From Armadillidium nasatum (Eukaryota; Arthropoda; Malacostraca; Isopoda; Armadillidiidae): a stretch of DNA of 37,195 bases. Made by a program: the position numbers and the translations under genes. Within the stretch, counting starts at the first letter, position 1, and every line of letters begins with the position of its first letter. Location of the stretch: assembly GCA_009176605.1 (NCBI GenBank), contig SEYY01000873.1, positions 1-37,195 of the forward strand, in the 5' to 3' direction. The notes below the pieces were generated by a model. That model worked only from the letters and a program-made list of their open reading frames with translations, did not search any database and had not been told where the DNA came from. Positions 1-14,998 of the stretch are shown one piece after another.

Positions 1-1139
1 ATTTCTTAAAGTTTCAGTGACATAAAAAAAGTCACTTCTTGCAAATATAGTCAGAATTTTGTTTATAAGATAGTATCTATCTGAATCATCAAATTCATGT
101 CAGACGAGTTTGAATATTATTTTGAAGTACAACAAGTCTTAATGAAATCAGTCTGAGTTACATCTATTAAAGAAATAGATCCTTCTGAGGATTTGAGATG
201 AGTTCCAAAATAAGAAAACTCAACAGAATTTCAGGTTTCTTCCAAAACAAAAATTCACACAAGTCCCCACAACAGGAACCTATAATAGTGTTTGTAATAT
301 TTATAAATTTAGAGTCTTTAATCAATGTACCTACAAAATTATAGTTACATCATATTTGATAAAAACAACACTAAAAAAAAAAAACTAAGCATACCTCACA
401 CTAGGTTGAGGTTATCATTGATAAATGTGATTGTTGTATGCTAAAATTCAAGAACACAGTTTTCTAGAATAAACAGGCAATTTTTATCAATAAAGCCAGT
501 ACAACGATTATATGATTGGTATGACACTAAAAAAAAACGATACTCATCCTACCTTAAATTTTCCTGTCCATGATATGAATCAGATATGACTGATATAATA
601 TTAAAAGTTTTTATGAAATTGAGACTATGTGATACAAGCACAAAAAAAATAATAGATTGTGAATGTTTATACTTATTCTTAAGTATTAATTAAAGCCAGT
701 ACATCAACATATATTAACTACTAACTTCTGAAAAGAACTTTGAAAATAACTAAAAAAAAACTCTATTCACATAGATATAGGTATGTGTACAAAGTGCACA
801 AAAAAATAGGAGAATTTGTGAATTTCCCAACAATATATTATAGTAGAAAATCTAATAAAGGATTTTTTTTTTTATATTTCACAATCGTAACTTATGGGCT
901 GTTAAACGCGTCTTAAAAATAAAAAACACATACACGCACACGCACGTACACCTATACACACACATACACACTGGAAATTAGATAAAGCATAGCCTATTAG
1001 CCTATGGAAATGGCCAATAATTGCATTAATAGTGTAAGGCTAAACATGGCTTTGTTTACATTAAATGTTGATGATGAGTGCAATAAATGTGAAAATACAC
1101 TTAATTTGTTTTTAGTTTTATGTGAAAGTGATGAAAATG

Positions 1140-1142
<3 letters not shown>
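1..1142. other. AT-rich non-coding region
   Basis: No recognisable gene. The stretch is rich in A-runs, often in the setting 'actaaaaaaaa' or 'cacaaaaaaa' (near 371, 520, 636, 750 and 797), and the word 'aaagccagtac' occurs twice (near 492 and 693), which suggests an old degenerate repeat. A short CA-rich microsatellite lies at about 925-970. A 58-codon ORF starting at 1004 runs into the following (TA)n array and is discussed under findings. Confidence 0.5.

Positions 1143-1170
<28 letters not shown>
1143..1170. repeat. (TA)n microsatellite
   Basis: Pure TA dinucleotide array of about 14 units. It is followed by two direct copies of 'agtttgccattttctct' (about 1178-1216). Confidence 0.95.
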
Positions 1171-1174
<4 letters not shown>

Positions 1175-1492
1175 CTTTAGTTTGCCATTTTCTCTTCTTT
1201 AGTTTGCCATTTTCTCTTTCATGACATAGGAAAATGGAGACTTTTTTTTTTTTATATACGGAGACGCTCGTTGCCAAATATATTTAAGAAGACAGTTTTA
1301 ACGGACAGTTCACTTCTTTTTTGCAGCATAAATACTATTTTTTTTATGAATTTTTTTTTTTTTTTGTTTTTATTATGTATTTATATTACTTAACCGCCAA
1401 AGAAAAGTATGTGTAGAATGCATGTAAACATATTTTGACTTCATATTTTCAAAATAGTGAAAATAAGAGAGGTTCATGCTATATCAAATTAT

Positions 1493-1593
<101 letters not shown>

Positions 1594-2003
1594 CATCATC
1601 ATCACTCATGGGTTGGGGGGTTATGGGCAAATGATCGTGTGTCACGCAATTACGTTTTCATTACTGCAATAATACTTAAAGTAATCATTTCTTGAAAAAT
1701 ATTTATTATTCATGCATATTATTATAATACAAGATGCAAATGCATGGTACACAAACAGTTTAAGATACATAATTTCTTTCATAAGATTTTGTCTTTGTAG
1801 TTTCAATATATTAAGGAAAAAAAATTGTTTAAAGTTTTTTTTTTACTCCTAAGTAGCTATAAATTTTTGTACGATTCCATCCAACACTGATCCAGTAAAC
1901 TGGCAGTGCAAAGCCAAATTATATTACACCATTAATGATTAAAGAAGTACGAAGTATTGTTAAATCAACATAGTTATTATTTTTTATAAATTAATTTTTT
2001 AAA

Positions 2004-2038
<35 letters not shown>

Positions 2039-2480
2039 CAGTAAATTAAACCAAATAAAGGTTTAAAAAAGCAAAAATTTTAAAGATCTACATTTTTTTC
2101 GTAAAACTACAAAGACAGAGAAAAAAAAGTTAAAAAAATGCACCAAAAAACTTTTTTGCTCTTTTTTTTAAAATGCTTATTATTCATAGAGTTCTTAATA
2201 AAATATGTTGGTACTAGTGTTGGAAGATAGGCAAAGGTAGTTGATCTTGTTCATAAAAAGCAATGAAATATTCTAATATTAATATTGATTTTATTGCTAT
2301 ATTTTTTTTTACCCCAAGCTGTAGATAGCATTTTGGGGTAAAAAAAGTTAGTTTTTTTTTTTTTGAAACTGAAGACCTACAGGCGCTGGGAGGATGCTGG
2401 AAAACCACTAACTGATAGTGGTGAACCATGTTTAGCACATTTACCCATTGAAAATATAAATATATATATTAACAACTACA
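1594..2480. other. AT-rich non-coding region with long T tract
   Basis: No gene recognised. It holds the first copy of a 92-bp direct repeat (1921-2012), a T homopolymer of about 30 bases ending at 2038, and a short inverted repeat (2302-2315 with 2333-2346, core ACCCCA/TGGGGT flanked by T and A runs). The words 'gtctttgtagttt' near 1791 and its reverse complement near 2104 may be remnants of a small inverted-repeat element. Confidence 0.5.
1921..2012 (+). repeat. 92-bp direct repeat, copy 1
   Basis: The sequence beginning 'atattacaccattaatgatt' recurs at 3649-3741 with only a single-base insertion over about 92 bp. Sequences on either side of the two copies differ, so this is not one arm of a larger tandem duplication. 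Confidence 0.85.
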
Positions 2481-3290
2481 CCAGTAAGCACAAAATGCAA
2501 ACCATTCTGCTGATGCTGCTTTCCCAACTGATATCACTTCCCCTAGTGAACTTACAAAGGTATTGCAAAAGTTTGCTCCTCCTGGAATGAGATATACCAT
2601 TTCCCTTGTCCCAAAAGAAGATTGAGACATCTTTACAAAGTATCATTAAATCCCGAGGATGTCCAAGCTCTGCAAATTCTCAACCAAAAAAACGTCATCG
2701 CATAAGTATGCATGGCTCTATTCTTACCAATGCAGAATATAAAAAACAGACAGAGGAGAAAAATGTTACTACAAAGGTTGTGTCTAGGAAAAGGTCTGCA
2801 CTGAATGAGTCTGACACAGATTCATCAGAAGATTCTCCAGAATTGGAACGGGAAGATAGTAGCAACTCTGGTGACCTATCAGGTATAGATGACACTAGCC
2901 CAGAAAAACTAAAACTAACAATGAACCGAGCGCTAAGACGTAAACGTTTATTTACAGATGGATGCAAATCAGCCAATGTTAAGGTGGGATCTTTCTATGC
3001 AGTTTCATGGTGTAGACCACCCACTTACTACTGGAGACAAGTGGACAACGTTTTTCAAAGTGATGATGGAGAAAAAGTAATTCAGGCTGAAATGAAATTC
3101 CTCAAAAGGAATGCCCCCTCATGTGATCCAACAACCCTTCGATGGGACTGGCCAAATAAAGAAGACAGAGACATTGTAGATGACAAAAAAATTTTCTTTG
3201 GACCAGTACAACCAAAGCTTGAAGATAAACAACGAATGAAGCCATTATATTACTTTGAAGACGAAACATGGGTTCATTTATACTTAATCT
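2480..3290 (+). pseudogene. Unrecognised gene or retro-copy fragment, frameshifted
   Basis: Protein-coding character is clear but the family is not. One frame reads open from about 2480 to a stop near 2623 (ends MRYTISLVPKED). The reading then continues one frame over from about 2609 to the (TA)n array at 3296 (starts SQKKIETSLQSIIKSRG), so a frameshift lies near 2612-2620. The second part has a basic stretch (QPKKRHR), a Ser/Asp/Glu-rich disordered stretch (about residues 70-100 of that frame) and a C-terminal region with VGSFYAVSWCRPPTYYW, WDWPNKED and FFGPVQP. The spacing of aromatic and acidic residues recalls small beta-barrel modules found at the C-termini of transposon-derived proteins in invertebrates, but this is from memory and weak. 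There is no proper start codon and the end is lost in the (TA)n array. The piece lies between two copies of a 92-bp direct repeat. Confidence 0.5.
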
Positions 3291-3295
3291 GTGAT

Positions 3296-3392
<97 letters not shown>
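3296..3392. repeat. (TA)n microsatellite
   Basis: TA array of about 48 units with one phase slip near 3336. It cuts off the 3' end of the preceding open frame. Confidence 0.97.
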
Positions 3393-3394
<2 letters not shown>

Positions 3395-3648
3395 CTAAAA
3401 ACAGGTTTTTAGGTGTTTTTTTTTTTACCCATGTCCTGTCTTTTTTTACCCCATTCACTAGGGTAAAAAAAAATTCACTTTTTTAAAGATTTTAAAAATT
3501 ATTTACAATAAAGTAAAAAATTATTATTGCAATATGTTCCCAACCATAACTGTAATTCATTCATATGAATAGTTTAAAATTTTTCCAAATTGTAAACAAT
3601 ATATGGCTAACTATTTGCAAATTGTTTTTTTTTACCCCACCTGACTAT

Positions 3649-3741
3649 ATATTACACCATTAATGATTAAAAGAAGTACGAAGTATTGTTAAATCAACAT
3701 AGTTATTATTTTTTATAAATTAATTTTTTAAAAAAATTTTT
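3649..3741 (+). repeat. 92-bp direct repeat, copy 2
   Basis: Second copy of the repeat at 1921-2012, same strand, 1728 bp downstream. About 65 bp further on is 'gtctttgtagtttcgattta', related to a word near 1791 upstream of copy 1. Confidence 0.85.
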
Positions 3742-4427
<686 letters not shown>

Positions 4428-4559
4428 GTATATAGAGTAATTGTGTCATTCTACATTCTGTAATCTCAATTAAATATATAATGTAACTAGATATTCTTAC
4501 TTATTTAGATAATGAAGCAAACTTAAGATGAAGAATCGTTTGATAAATAATGTATAGAC

Positions 4560-4768
4560 AAATAATTCAATAAACGATAACTATAAAATAAAAAAAAAAA
4601 TAATAAATTTGAAAATAACCCAATAAATAATAACTATAAAAATAATTCAATAAATAATAAATATGAAAGAATGATTCAATAAATAATAAATAAAAAATGA
4701 TTCAATAAATGATAACTATAAAAATAATTCAATAAATAATAAATAAAAATTGATTCAATAAATGATAT
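4560..4768. repeat. Degenerate tandem repeat, 'attcaataaataataa' type
   Basis: About eight imperfect units of 20-30 bp built on 'attcaataaatgataacta' with variable 'taaaaa' linkers. No coding potential. Confidence 0.75.
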
Positions 4769-5524
4769 GTAGTAAAAATGATTATGATACCAAACTAAAG
4801 TAATGGTAAGAATGGTAAACAATATTAATTAATTTGATTAATATAAATAAAAAAAAAATTTCATGAATAAAATAAGGTATTAAATAATGTGAGAGGAAAT
4901 TCTCTTTCTTTTTTATCAATAAATGTTCCTACTTTAAAAGCAAGAATATCATTAAATGAGATCTTTTACTCAATGTTTAAATGGGATAATTTATAACTTG
5001 TGGAATTCTTACAAACCAAAATCTATAAAACTTCACTACAAAATTTGTATGTTTTTCATACCTTAGAAATGATCATCCTTCAAAAAGATGCTGAATCTCT
5101 TCAAAAGAGTATTATTGGTTCTGCTTCAATTTTAATTCCAATAGCCTTCAAGGACAATTGTAAACACAGTTGTTAAGACCTGACTGGATCGTGATGTTGT
5201 AAATCTTCTGTTCTCTTTTCAATTTGGGACCTTCTACTTTCCAATCCATTTTTCTCAATTTGGATTTCCCTGTCTAGTTTTCAATCTGGTCTCCCAGTCT
5301 AGTTCCCTTAAAAATAAAGCAGACAAGAACATTACTTTTATTCAAATTTTATCTTCCCTAAACTATATGAATATTTTCCATTATATTTCTTTTTTACAAA
5401 TCAATTGGGATTTGACTTTTTGGTAAATATAATTAAACAATACACCAAATTTCACAATTTTACAACTTAATTTATGGCTGTTATTTCATTTTTATAATGG
5501 GAAAAAATATAATGAAATTTCTTT

Positions 5525-5526
<2 letters not shown>
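4769..5526. other. AT-rich non-coding region
   Basis: No gene recognised. A mildly pyrimidine-rich patch at about 5200-5310 repeats words such as 'caatttgg' and 'gtctagtt' but does not form a clear repeat. Confidence 0.45.

Positions 5527-5611
<85 letters not shown>
5527..5611. repeat. (TA)n microsatellite, left flank of hAT copy 1
   Basis: TA array interrupted by the hAT element starting at 5612 and resuming at 7411. The two halves are therefore one array with an insertion. Confidence 0.95.
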
Positions 5612-5615
<4 letters not shown>

Positions 5616-6611
5616 AACCGACCGGGGCTGGAATTTGGCCGGGGCCGGGGTCACCCAAATTTGGCCGGGGCCGGGGTTTCCTAAAATTTGTAAAGAGGTC
5701 AAAAGCACTGAAATTTTAGGTTAAGAAAATTAGATATAAGGTTTATTTAATTGTAAGGAAGGAGTAGAATAGCCAACATTCACTTAAATTAATGATTATA
5801 TGCATTTTCTCTAAAAAAAAAATCAGAAAATTACAGTTTTGTATAGTTAAAAAAAAAAAAAAAAGTACAAAAATTAAAAAAAAATTATTCTAATTCATAA
5901 TAGTGATTTAACACGTTTACCTAGGTAAGACCCAAAGGTAAAGTTTGAAAAAATGTAAGATATAAAACTATCAATTTAACCTGAATTTATACATATCATT
6001 GTTATTTTATTGCTATGTATCAAACTTGTATCATTTAGCTGCATTATTTAAAAATTATTATTTTGTTTATACTTTCAGTCAAATGGCTAAAAGATCAGCT
6101 TCTGCAGTATTTGAATACTTTACAATGTTTCAGGATAGGCTCGAAATAGCTAAATGTAACATCTGCAGTCAGAAAATTAGAAGAGAACCTCCGGGTGCTA
6201 CAAGTAAAAAAAATTTCAACCAAATCTTTTGGGAGTATCTAAAATCAAAACACAAAGATGAACATTCACTAGCAGAAAAGGAGCGGTCAAAAGAAACAGA
6301 AAAGAAAAAAATCTTAATTTTCTTATATTTTGTTTGAAATTTTTTGTTATTATTTGAATGATTGAGCTGAAATTTTCAAAATATGTGAATTTTTTCACGA
6401 AGTTCTGAGTTGATTTCGAGCATTTTTTTGAGTCTATAACGGTTTGAAACTTATTTGGACCCAAAGTTGAAAAAAATGAATAACTGGGTCAAACCACTGG
6501 TCCACATGAGCTGAAAATTTAACTGAATACCTTTGCCCCAATTTCTTGCATTGGTGGGAATAGATTTTTAATATCACGTCTAGAAATTTTTTTTTTGCAA
6601 AAATCGTTACC

Positions 6612-6650
<39 letters not shown>

Positions 6651-7406
6651 AAAAAAATGCTACCTACTATTTTTTTTTATTTGTGAATATTGTTTAGAAG
6701 AGGAACAGGGCAACAATTTTTATTTAGTGCATTTTTAAATGCCCTTTGTTTGAAACGAGATATAGCCCCTCAAACTTTGGGAATTTTTGAAATTTGGCCA
6801 AAAATGGACCTTTTTGAAGGCTATATCTCAAAACCAACGAATCTCATCGAATAAAGTACATAGAGGAATTTGTAGCCCCACCCCTCCTCTATACACACCA
6901 AAAATAGGAAATGTTATAGTTGTATTTTTAATATTTTTTTTGTCTGAAAAGATGGATTTTTTATTTTTATTTTTATTTTTTTTTTTTTTCTATAGTTGGT
7001 CAGTTTTTGGCTTATAACATTTTTTCCTATAACTCTGGAAACAAAAGTCTATTAGAGGCTTTTGTAGCCCATATAATTTTGAATAAATAGTCCAACTTTC
7101 AGCTCATTCTAAAAAGTGGTTTGGCACCGCCATTCTATTGAAAAAGGGTAAAAAATTTCACAAAAAAAATTTTTTTAAACCGTAATAGACTCGGAAAAAC
7201 GCTAGAAATGGACTTTTCTTACCGGTAAAAAATCTATATACACTGAAAGTTTCAGCAGAATCGGCTGAAAATAATAAAAAAAAAAAAATTTTTTTTTTGT
7301 ATAATTTGCCATTTTAACCCCGGCCGGCAACCCCGGTTTTCCCTGATTTTTAGCCGGGGCCGGGGCCAGTAAAAATGGCCGGGGTTGGCCGGGGCCCCGG
7401 TCGGTT

Positions 7407-7410
<4 letters not shown>
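5612..7410 (+). mobile_element. Non-autonomous hAT transposon, copy 1
   Basis: The element is 1799 bp. It starts TAGGAACCGACCGGGGC and ends GCCCCGGTCGGTTCCTA, so the terminal inverted repeats are perfect over the outer 17 bases. Inside each end is a GC-rich, short-period array of CCGGGG/GGCCGG words, conspicuous in this AT-rich window. A second full copy lies at 27799-29635 in opposite orientation with a clear 8-bp target duplication, and hAT assignment rests on that, on the TAG...CTA ends and on the internal BED finger. Copy 1 sits within (TA)n, so its own 8-bp duplication cannot be told from the repeat. Only a short BED ORF is present; there is no transposase catalytic or dimerisation domain, so the element depends on a transposase encoded elsewhere. 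Confidence 0.9.
6083..6337 (+). CDS. BED zinc-finger protein of hAT copy 1 (84 aa)
   Basis: Short protein starting MAKRSASAVFEYF. Residues about 8-60 form a BED-type zinc finger: aromatic residues in VFEYFT, the CNIC pair (C-x2-C), a central F/W, and the HKDEH pair (H-x3-H). BED fingers are the N-terminal DNA-binding domain of hAT transposases and bind the transposon ends. Here the protein ends after a Lys/Glu-rich stretch and the RNase-H-like transposase core is absent. The ATG at 6083 follows a pyrimidine tract ending in 'actttcag', which could be a splice acceptor, so this may be a coding exon behind an upstream intron. The copy at 28808-29110 is nearly identical over the first 78 residues (W/L change near residue 49). 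Confidence 0.8.
   Translation: MAKRSASAVFEYFTMFQDRLEIAKCNICSQKIRREPPGATSKKNFNQIFWEYLKSKHKDEHSLAEKERSKETEKKKILIFLYFV

Positions 7411-7487
<77 letters not shown>
7411..7487. repeat. (TA)n microsatellite, right flank of hAT copy 1
   Basis: Continuation of the TA array at 5527-5611, separated from it by the hAT insertion. LINE A-type sequence begins directly after it. Confidence 0.95.
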
Positions 7488-9673
<2,186 letters not shown>

Positions 9674-9867
9674 TATATATAAAAAATCCATAGGAGGGTG
9701 CTTGGAAATCCTACTGGGACTACATTGGCATTCTGCTGGGTGCTTCTGGGTTGCAGAAGCAATCAACCAAAGTCAAACAATGAATGCCAACATGGGCAAA
9801 ACAACTGTTGCAACAATATTTGCTATATAAATCAGAAAATTTTCCACACGCCAGGATTCAAACCCAT

Positions 9868-10396
9868 TTAACTATTCTGAGCCTTTCCTGAAACATTGTA
9901 AAGTACACCCATACTGCTGAAGCTGATCTTTTAGCCATATTCAATGAAAGTATAAATAAAATAATAATTTTGAAATAATGTAGCTAAATTATACAAGTTT
10001 GATACATAGCGATAAAATAACAATGATATGTATAAATACAGGTTATGTTGATAATTTTATATCTTATTTTTTCAAACTTTACCTTGGGGTCTTACCTATG
10101 TAAACCTGTAGAATCACTATTGTGAATCAGAAAAAAATAAAAAAATAAAAAAAAATTTTTTTTTAAAAACTTTTAGTATGCAAAATATGTTATTTTCTAA
10201 AAATTTTTGGGAGTAAACGTTAGCTATTCTACTCCTTCCTTATAATTAAATAAACCTTGATTAAATTTAAATCTAATTTCCTTAACCTAAAATTTCAGTA
10301 CTTTTGACCACTACAAATTTTAGGCAACCCTGGCCAGAGCCCCAGCCAAATTTGAGACCCCAGCCCTGGCAAAATTTCAGCCCAGATCGGTTGCTA
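9868..10396 (-). mobile_element. hAT transposon end fragment, copy 3
   Basis: Matches the left part of the hAT element in reverse orientation: the region that encodes the BED ORF start (about 9868-9935), the AT-rich 5' leader, and the subterminal GC words. It ends 'gatcggttgcta' at 10396, a diverged form of the terminal repeat GGTCGGTTCCTA. The CCGGGG words have decayed to CCAGCC/CCTGGC, as CpG loss would produce, so this is an older copy. The rest of the element is missing. Confidence 0.8.
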
Positions 10397-10404
10397 GTTG
10401 AACA

Positions 10405-12094
10405 CTATCTCTCTTCTATTAGACCAAAACTCTTATTCTCGACAGAAACTCAGGTGCTTGAGCATTCTGATAGCAAACCATTTTCAGTTTCCTCTTCTGT
10501 ATATTTATCTCCTAAGTTACTGACTCCTAAATTCTTTGACTATCTAAACTCCAAAACAGAGAACATTCTTCTTTTTCCTTCTCAGAAATTTTCCTATTAA
10601 GTGATTTCAATGTTCACTGCTGCCAAAGATACAGCCCATGAATGTGCCTTTCAATTCTCCATCCAAAATGATCTTGAGTAGTGGGTACAGCTCCTCACTA
10701 GTATCCTTGACCATCTTGGAGATAAACCCAACAATCTAGACCTTTTTTTAAACTAATCCTTCTTATACTGTCAAACTTTTGCTTTCTCTGTAACCTCTTC
10801 TATCTTTTCAAGTCTTCCGCAAGAAAGACTCCCACTTATTTTGAGGGAACATTTTTTAACATTTCAGTTGCCAAGTTGGTCGGACTTTGTTGTACTTCTT
10901 CGATTTCCAGTGGAATGATTATCACTTCTGTGAGATTTTTTTCTATTCTTGTGCAGAGTGCATTACTGAGGTGATTCGCTGTGGCAAGGAAACTACATCC
11001 TATAAGCTTTCCCTTCTACTACACCTTACAAACCTTGGCTTAACTATGCTTATTCTCATGCTATTTGATGCAGGAATGCTGCCTTCAGAATTAAAGTTGT
11101 TTTCAAACCATAAAATTGTGCAATTTATATTTCATCCTGGAATCATTCAAAATCTGTTCTTGTTCTTTGTAACACCAAAAACATTTCTCAATACAAAATG
11201 CAATAATTTTTCTGACTTCTCTTCCTTACTCTTTCAGGCAGTTTGCATAAAATGTCAACTCATACTTTGCTTCTTCCTCTTTCCCTTCACTAGTATTTTC
11301 TTTCAGCACAATTGTTATATTACATTTTTCAAAAACTGAACTTTTTGCTGAGACTTTTGTCACTAATGCAACTTCAGACAGATTCCAGCCCAATATATTC
11401 CTTCAACCCTCCTCTCACACCCCAAATTATTTGTCTAAAACTGTAATTTCTTTTTAAGAAGTCCATTTCTGCTCTCTCTTAGATTTACTCTTAAGAAGGT
11501 GTATGGTTCTCATGGTATCCCCTGTGGTTTTCAAAATTTATGCTTTTTAGCTTGCACCCTCTTTTGACAATGTTTTGTCTCTGTTTTTCTACTTCAGTCT
11601 TCCCTTCTCACTAGAAACGTTCTCTCATTCTGCATGTGCCAAAAAAGGGGGACCTTTCAGCTACCATCCCATTTCTTCAACCTCTGTTCTTTTCAAAGTT
11701 TGAAAGATCTCAAATCTTCTAATCTTCTCTATTATTGCCAGTTTAGCTTTCATAAGGTTCTACTGGTGATTTTCTTTCCCTTTTCTCTGACTCTTCGTCC
11801 TCCTCTCCGGAATTTCAGTAAATAGTTTTGTGTCATGCGAAACATATTGAAAGCCTCTGATAGTGTTGCACAAATCTTTGATTTTCAAACTTCCCTCTTT
11901 CAGAATTTATCCTCTCTGATTTACTTTCCAGTTGTTCTAAAGCAGCTGTTGTAAACTGCCACAGTTCTTCCTTTAAGTCTATTAATCTTTGTGCTCCTAT
12001 TTTTCTAGTTTTCATTAAAGACCTCAATTACTTAATCACATATCCATTCCTATGCTGATTACTCCACCCTTCATTACTCCTTAAAATTTGAAAG
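10405..12094 (+). mobile_element. Jockey-type LINE, family A relative, heavily decayed
   Basis: Starts in the APE-type endonuclease (RPKLLF and TETQVLEHSDSKPFSV, about 10420-10490; LSDFNVHC, about 10598-10625, the GDFNxH catalytic region), continues through the linker, and reaches the RT (VPKKGDLSA near 11640, STGDFLSL near 11763, AAVVNCHSSSFKSIN near 11945). The catalytic box reads YADY instead of YADD (about 12048) and the copy stops there, so the thumb and 3' UTR are missing. Dense stops and frameshifts show long neutral decay. It lies directly beyond the hAT fragment end at 10396. Confidence 0.8.
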
Positions 12095-13947
12095 ACTGTA
12101 TTGGAGAGAGTATGAGGAGTAAAGCAAGCTCCTTGTAGAAAAGCTAGAAATATTTTAGGAGAGGAGACTTAGTGTGAAAATTCTGATACAGGTGGAAAAG
12201 GCTGTAGTAAGAGGAGACCCAGATAGAAGAATTAAATTAGGTTCAGATCAGTGGAAAGTTCTATTGATTCCTGTGTAATTAGATAGAAGTATAACTGAAT
12301 TTCAATCATAAGAAACTATTCAAATAATCCCTATTGACAGTGTAACAAATAAGAACCACTTGCCTTGTGAGCTATGAAACTCAGCACATAAAATTTATAC
12401 ATATAATTACTGGGAATTCTTTTACAAAATAAGGCACAAAAATAAAATAAAATAAAAAAAGACTGGTAACTTCAATTCCTAATTTAATGATATCAAGGTA
12501 GCAATCAAATATTTACAGCAATCCTATGATTTTTTACACAATAGTTAGGTACCATTTACAACTTCAATAGGCACTTATAATACTTTAATTCTTAGTGACT
12601 TTATTTAAGTTTATCTCACCTGACCGAACTGGTTAACAAGTATTTCTTAATGTATTTTCCACTTCAGTTTGCAAACTCATCAACAGAACCCAAGGAACAA
12701 AAAGCCTACAAAGGAAGTACAACCATAAGTAACCCAAGTAACCCTAAACCAAAATAAATACTAAGACAAATCACATTTGTTAATTTTAGGAATTAATTGA
12801 AAAGTCTTTTCAAAAGATAGTTTATTTTGCAGAATTTTATTGGAGTTTAGTTTTTAGCTGAACCAGGAGTCTAGGTTGGTCTCTCCAAATTTTGCACAAA
12901 AGATTAACTCTGATATTCAAATGAGCATCTCTGTAAATGTGATACAAAGAACAGATCTTAGTTATGAACAGGATTATGAACAACTTTGATACAAAAGAAC
13001 ACTATTATATGAAAGAAACTGATGATGATTTAAATAGAATATTTCTTTTGAAAAACTTTTTAGTCCCTCATCCAGAAACAATGTAGCATCAACAAGTATT
13101 CCACATAAAGGAGTTTAGTCCATATATTTTCAACTACTGAAGCATCAACAATTTTTCTAGCAAAAAATAAGATTTGAATTAAATAAACTGTCAGGTTATT
13201 TTAATATTGCCTTACACTTTATCAAATAGATACTTATAGGCTTTTGTTTAAAACGATGTAATAATCACAATAGGTTTTATATCAAAAGGTATGTTTAGTA
13301 TTCAGTATAAAAATTTAAAGGCAACTATTCTTTAAGAAATTTTGTATGAAATTCTTTGGAGAGAATTCAGAAAGGTACCTTTCCAATATGAAATCATTAC
13401 AATAACTCAGAATGGCAACTTTCCTTTTTGAAATCATTAAGAGAGCTAATTTTACAAAAAATAGCCACCTACCATTTTAATTTATTGATTTTAGCTACAA
13501 GATTTTGTTTTTAGCTATATAAATTTTATAGTTTTTATACATTATAAGAACATAAGAAAAATAGAGACAGTTAGAAGCCACATGGGGCTATCAAGACTGC
13601 CCCAGTCAAATTGAATAATAATAATACTAATACATGCAACAAAGACTAGGTCTGTTATATCCCTAGTTATCAATTTCTTCATGCAAACTAACCAACTAAC
13701 TAAGCCCCTACACATATTTAGTAAACTTAACTAATTACACATGCAATGAACCAACATAAAGTATCAACTATACAGAATAAAAAATACTTTATAAAATTAA
13801 AAAAAACAAAAATATATAACAATGTGGCATAATGCTTTCTGGCATATACAGATAACATATAAACACAAATATGAATCTACTTTCACACACATCCTCTAGT
13901 ATACATACACGCACATATACATATATACATGCCAACACACACACACA

Positions 13948-13949
<2 letters not shown>
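12095..13949. other. Non-coding region
   Basis: No gene, LINE or LTR sequence recognised. At 13545-13620 is 'cataagaacataagaaaaat' followed by 'gaagccacatggggc' and 'actgccccagtcaaat', which resembles from memory a dispersed repeat common in decapod crustacean genomes. CA/TA simple repeats begin at about 13890. Confidence 0.45.
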
Positions 13950-14024
<75 letters not shown>

Positions 14025-14033
14025 ATATATATA
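13950..14033. repeat. (TA)n microsatellite preceded by (CA)n
   Basis: Compound array: ACACAC at about 13934-13948, then about 41 TA units with one phase slip near 14013. Confidence 0.95.
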
Positions 14034-14119
14034 GTATAGTATAGTGGTAAGGTAGAAACCTATATTAAAAAGTGGTTCAGTGATAATACAAAAATACAAA
14101 TACCAAAAAACAAAAATAC

Positions 14120-14998
<879 letters not shown>

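Noticed and set aside
4560..4768. CRISPR-like array of AT-rich units
   Set aside because: Units are irregular, with no constant repeat or unique spacers, and the window is eukaryotic; it is a degenerate tandem repeat.
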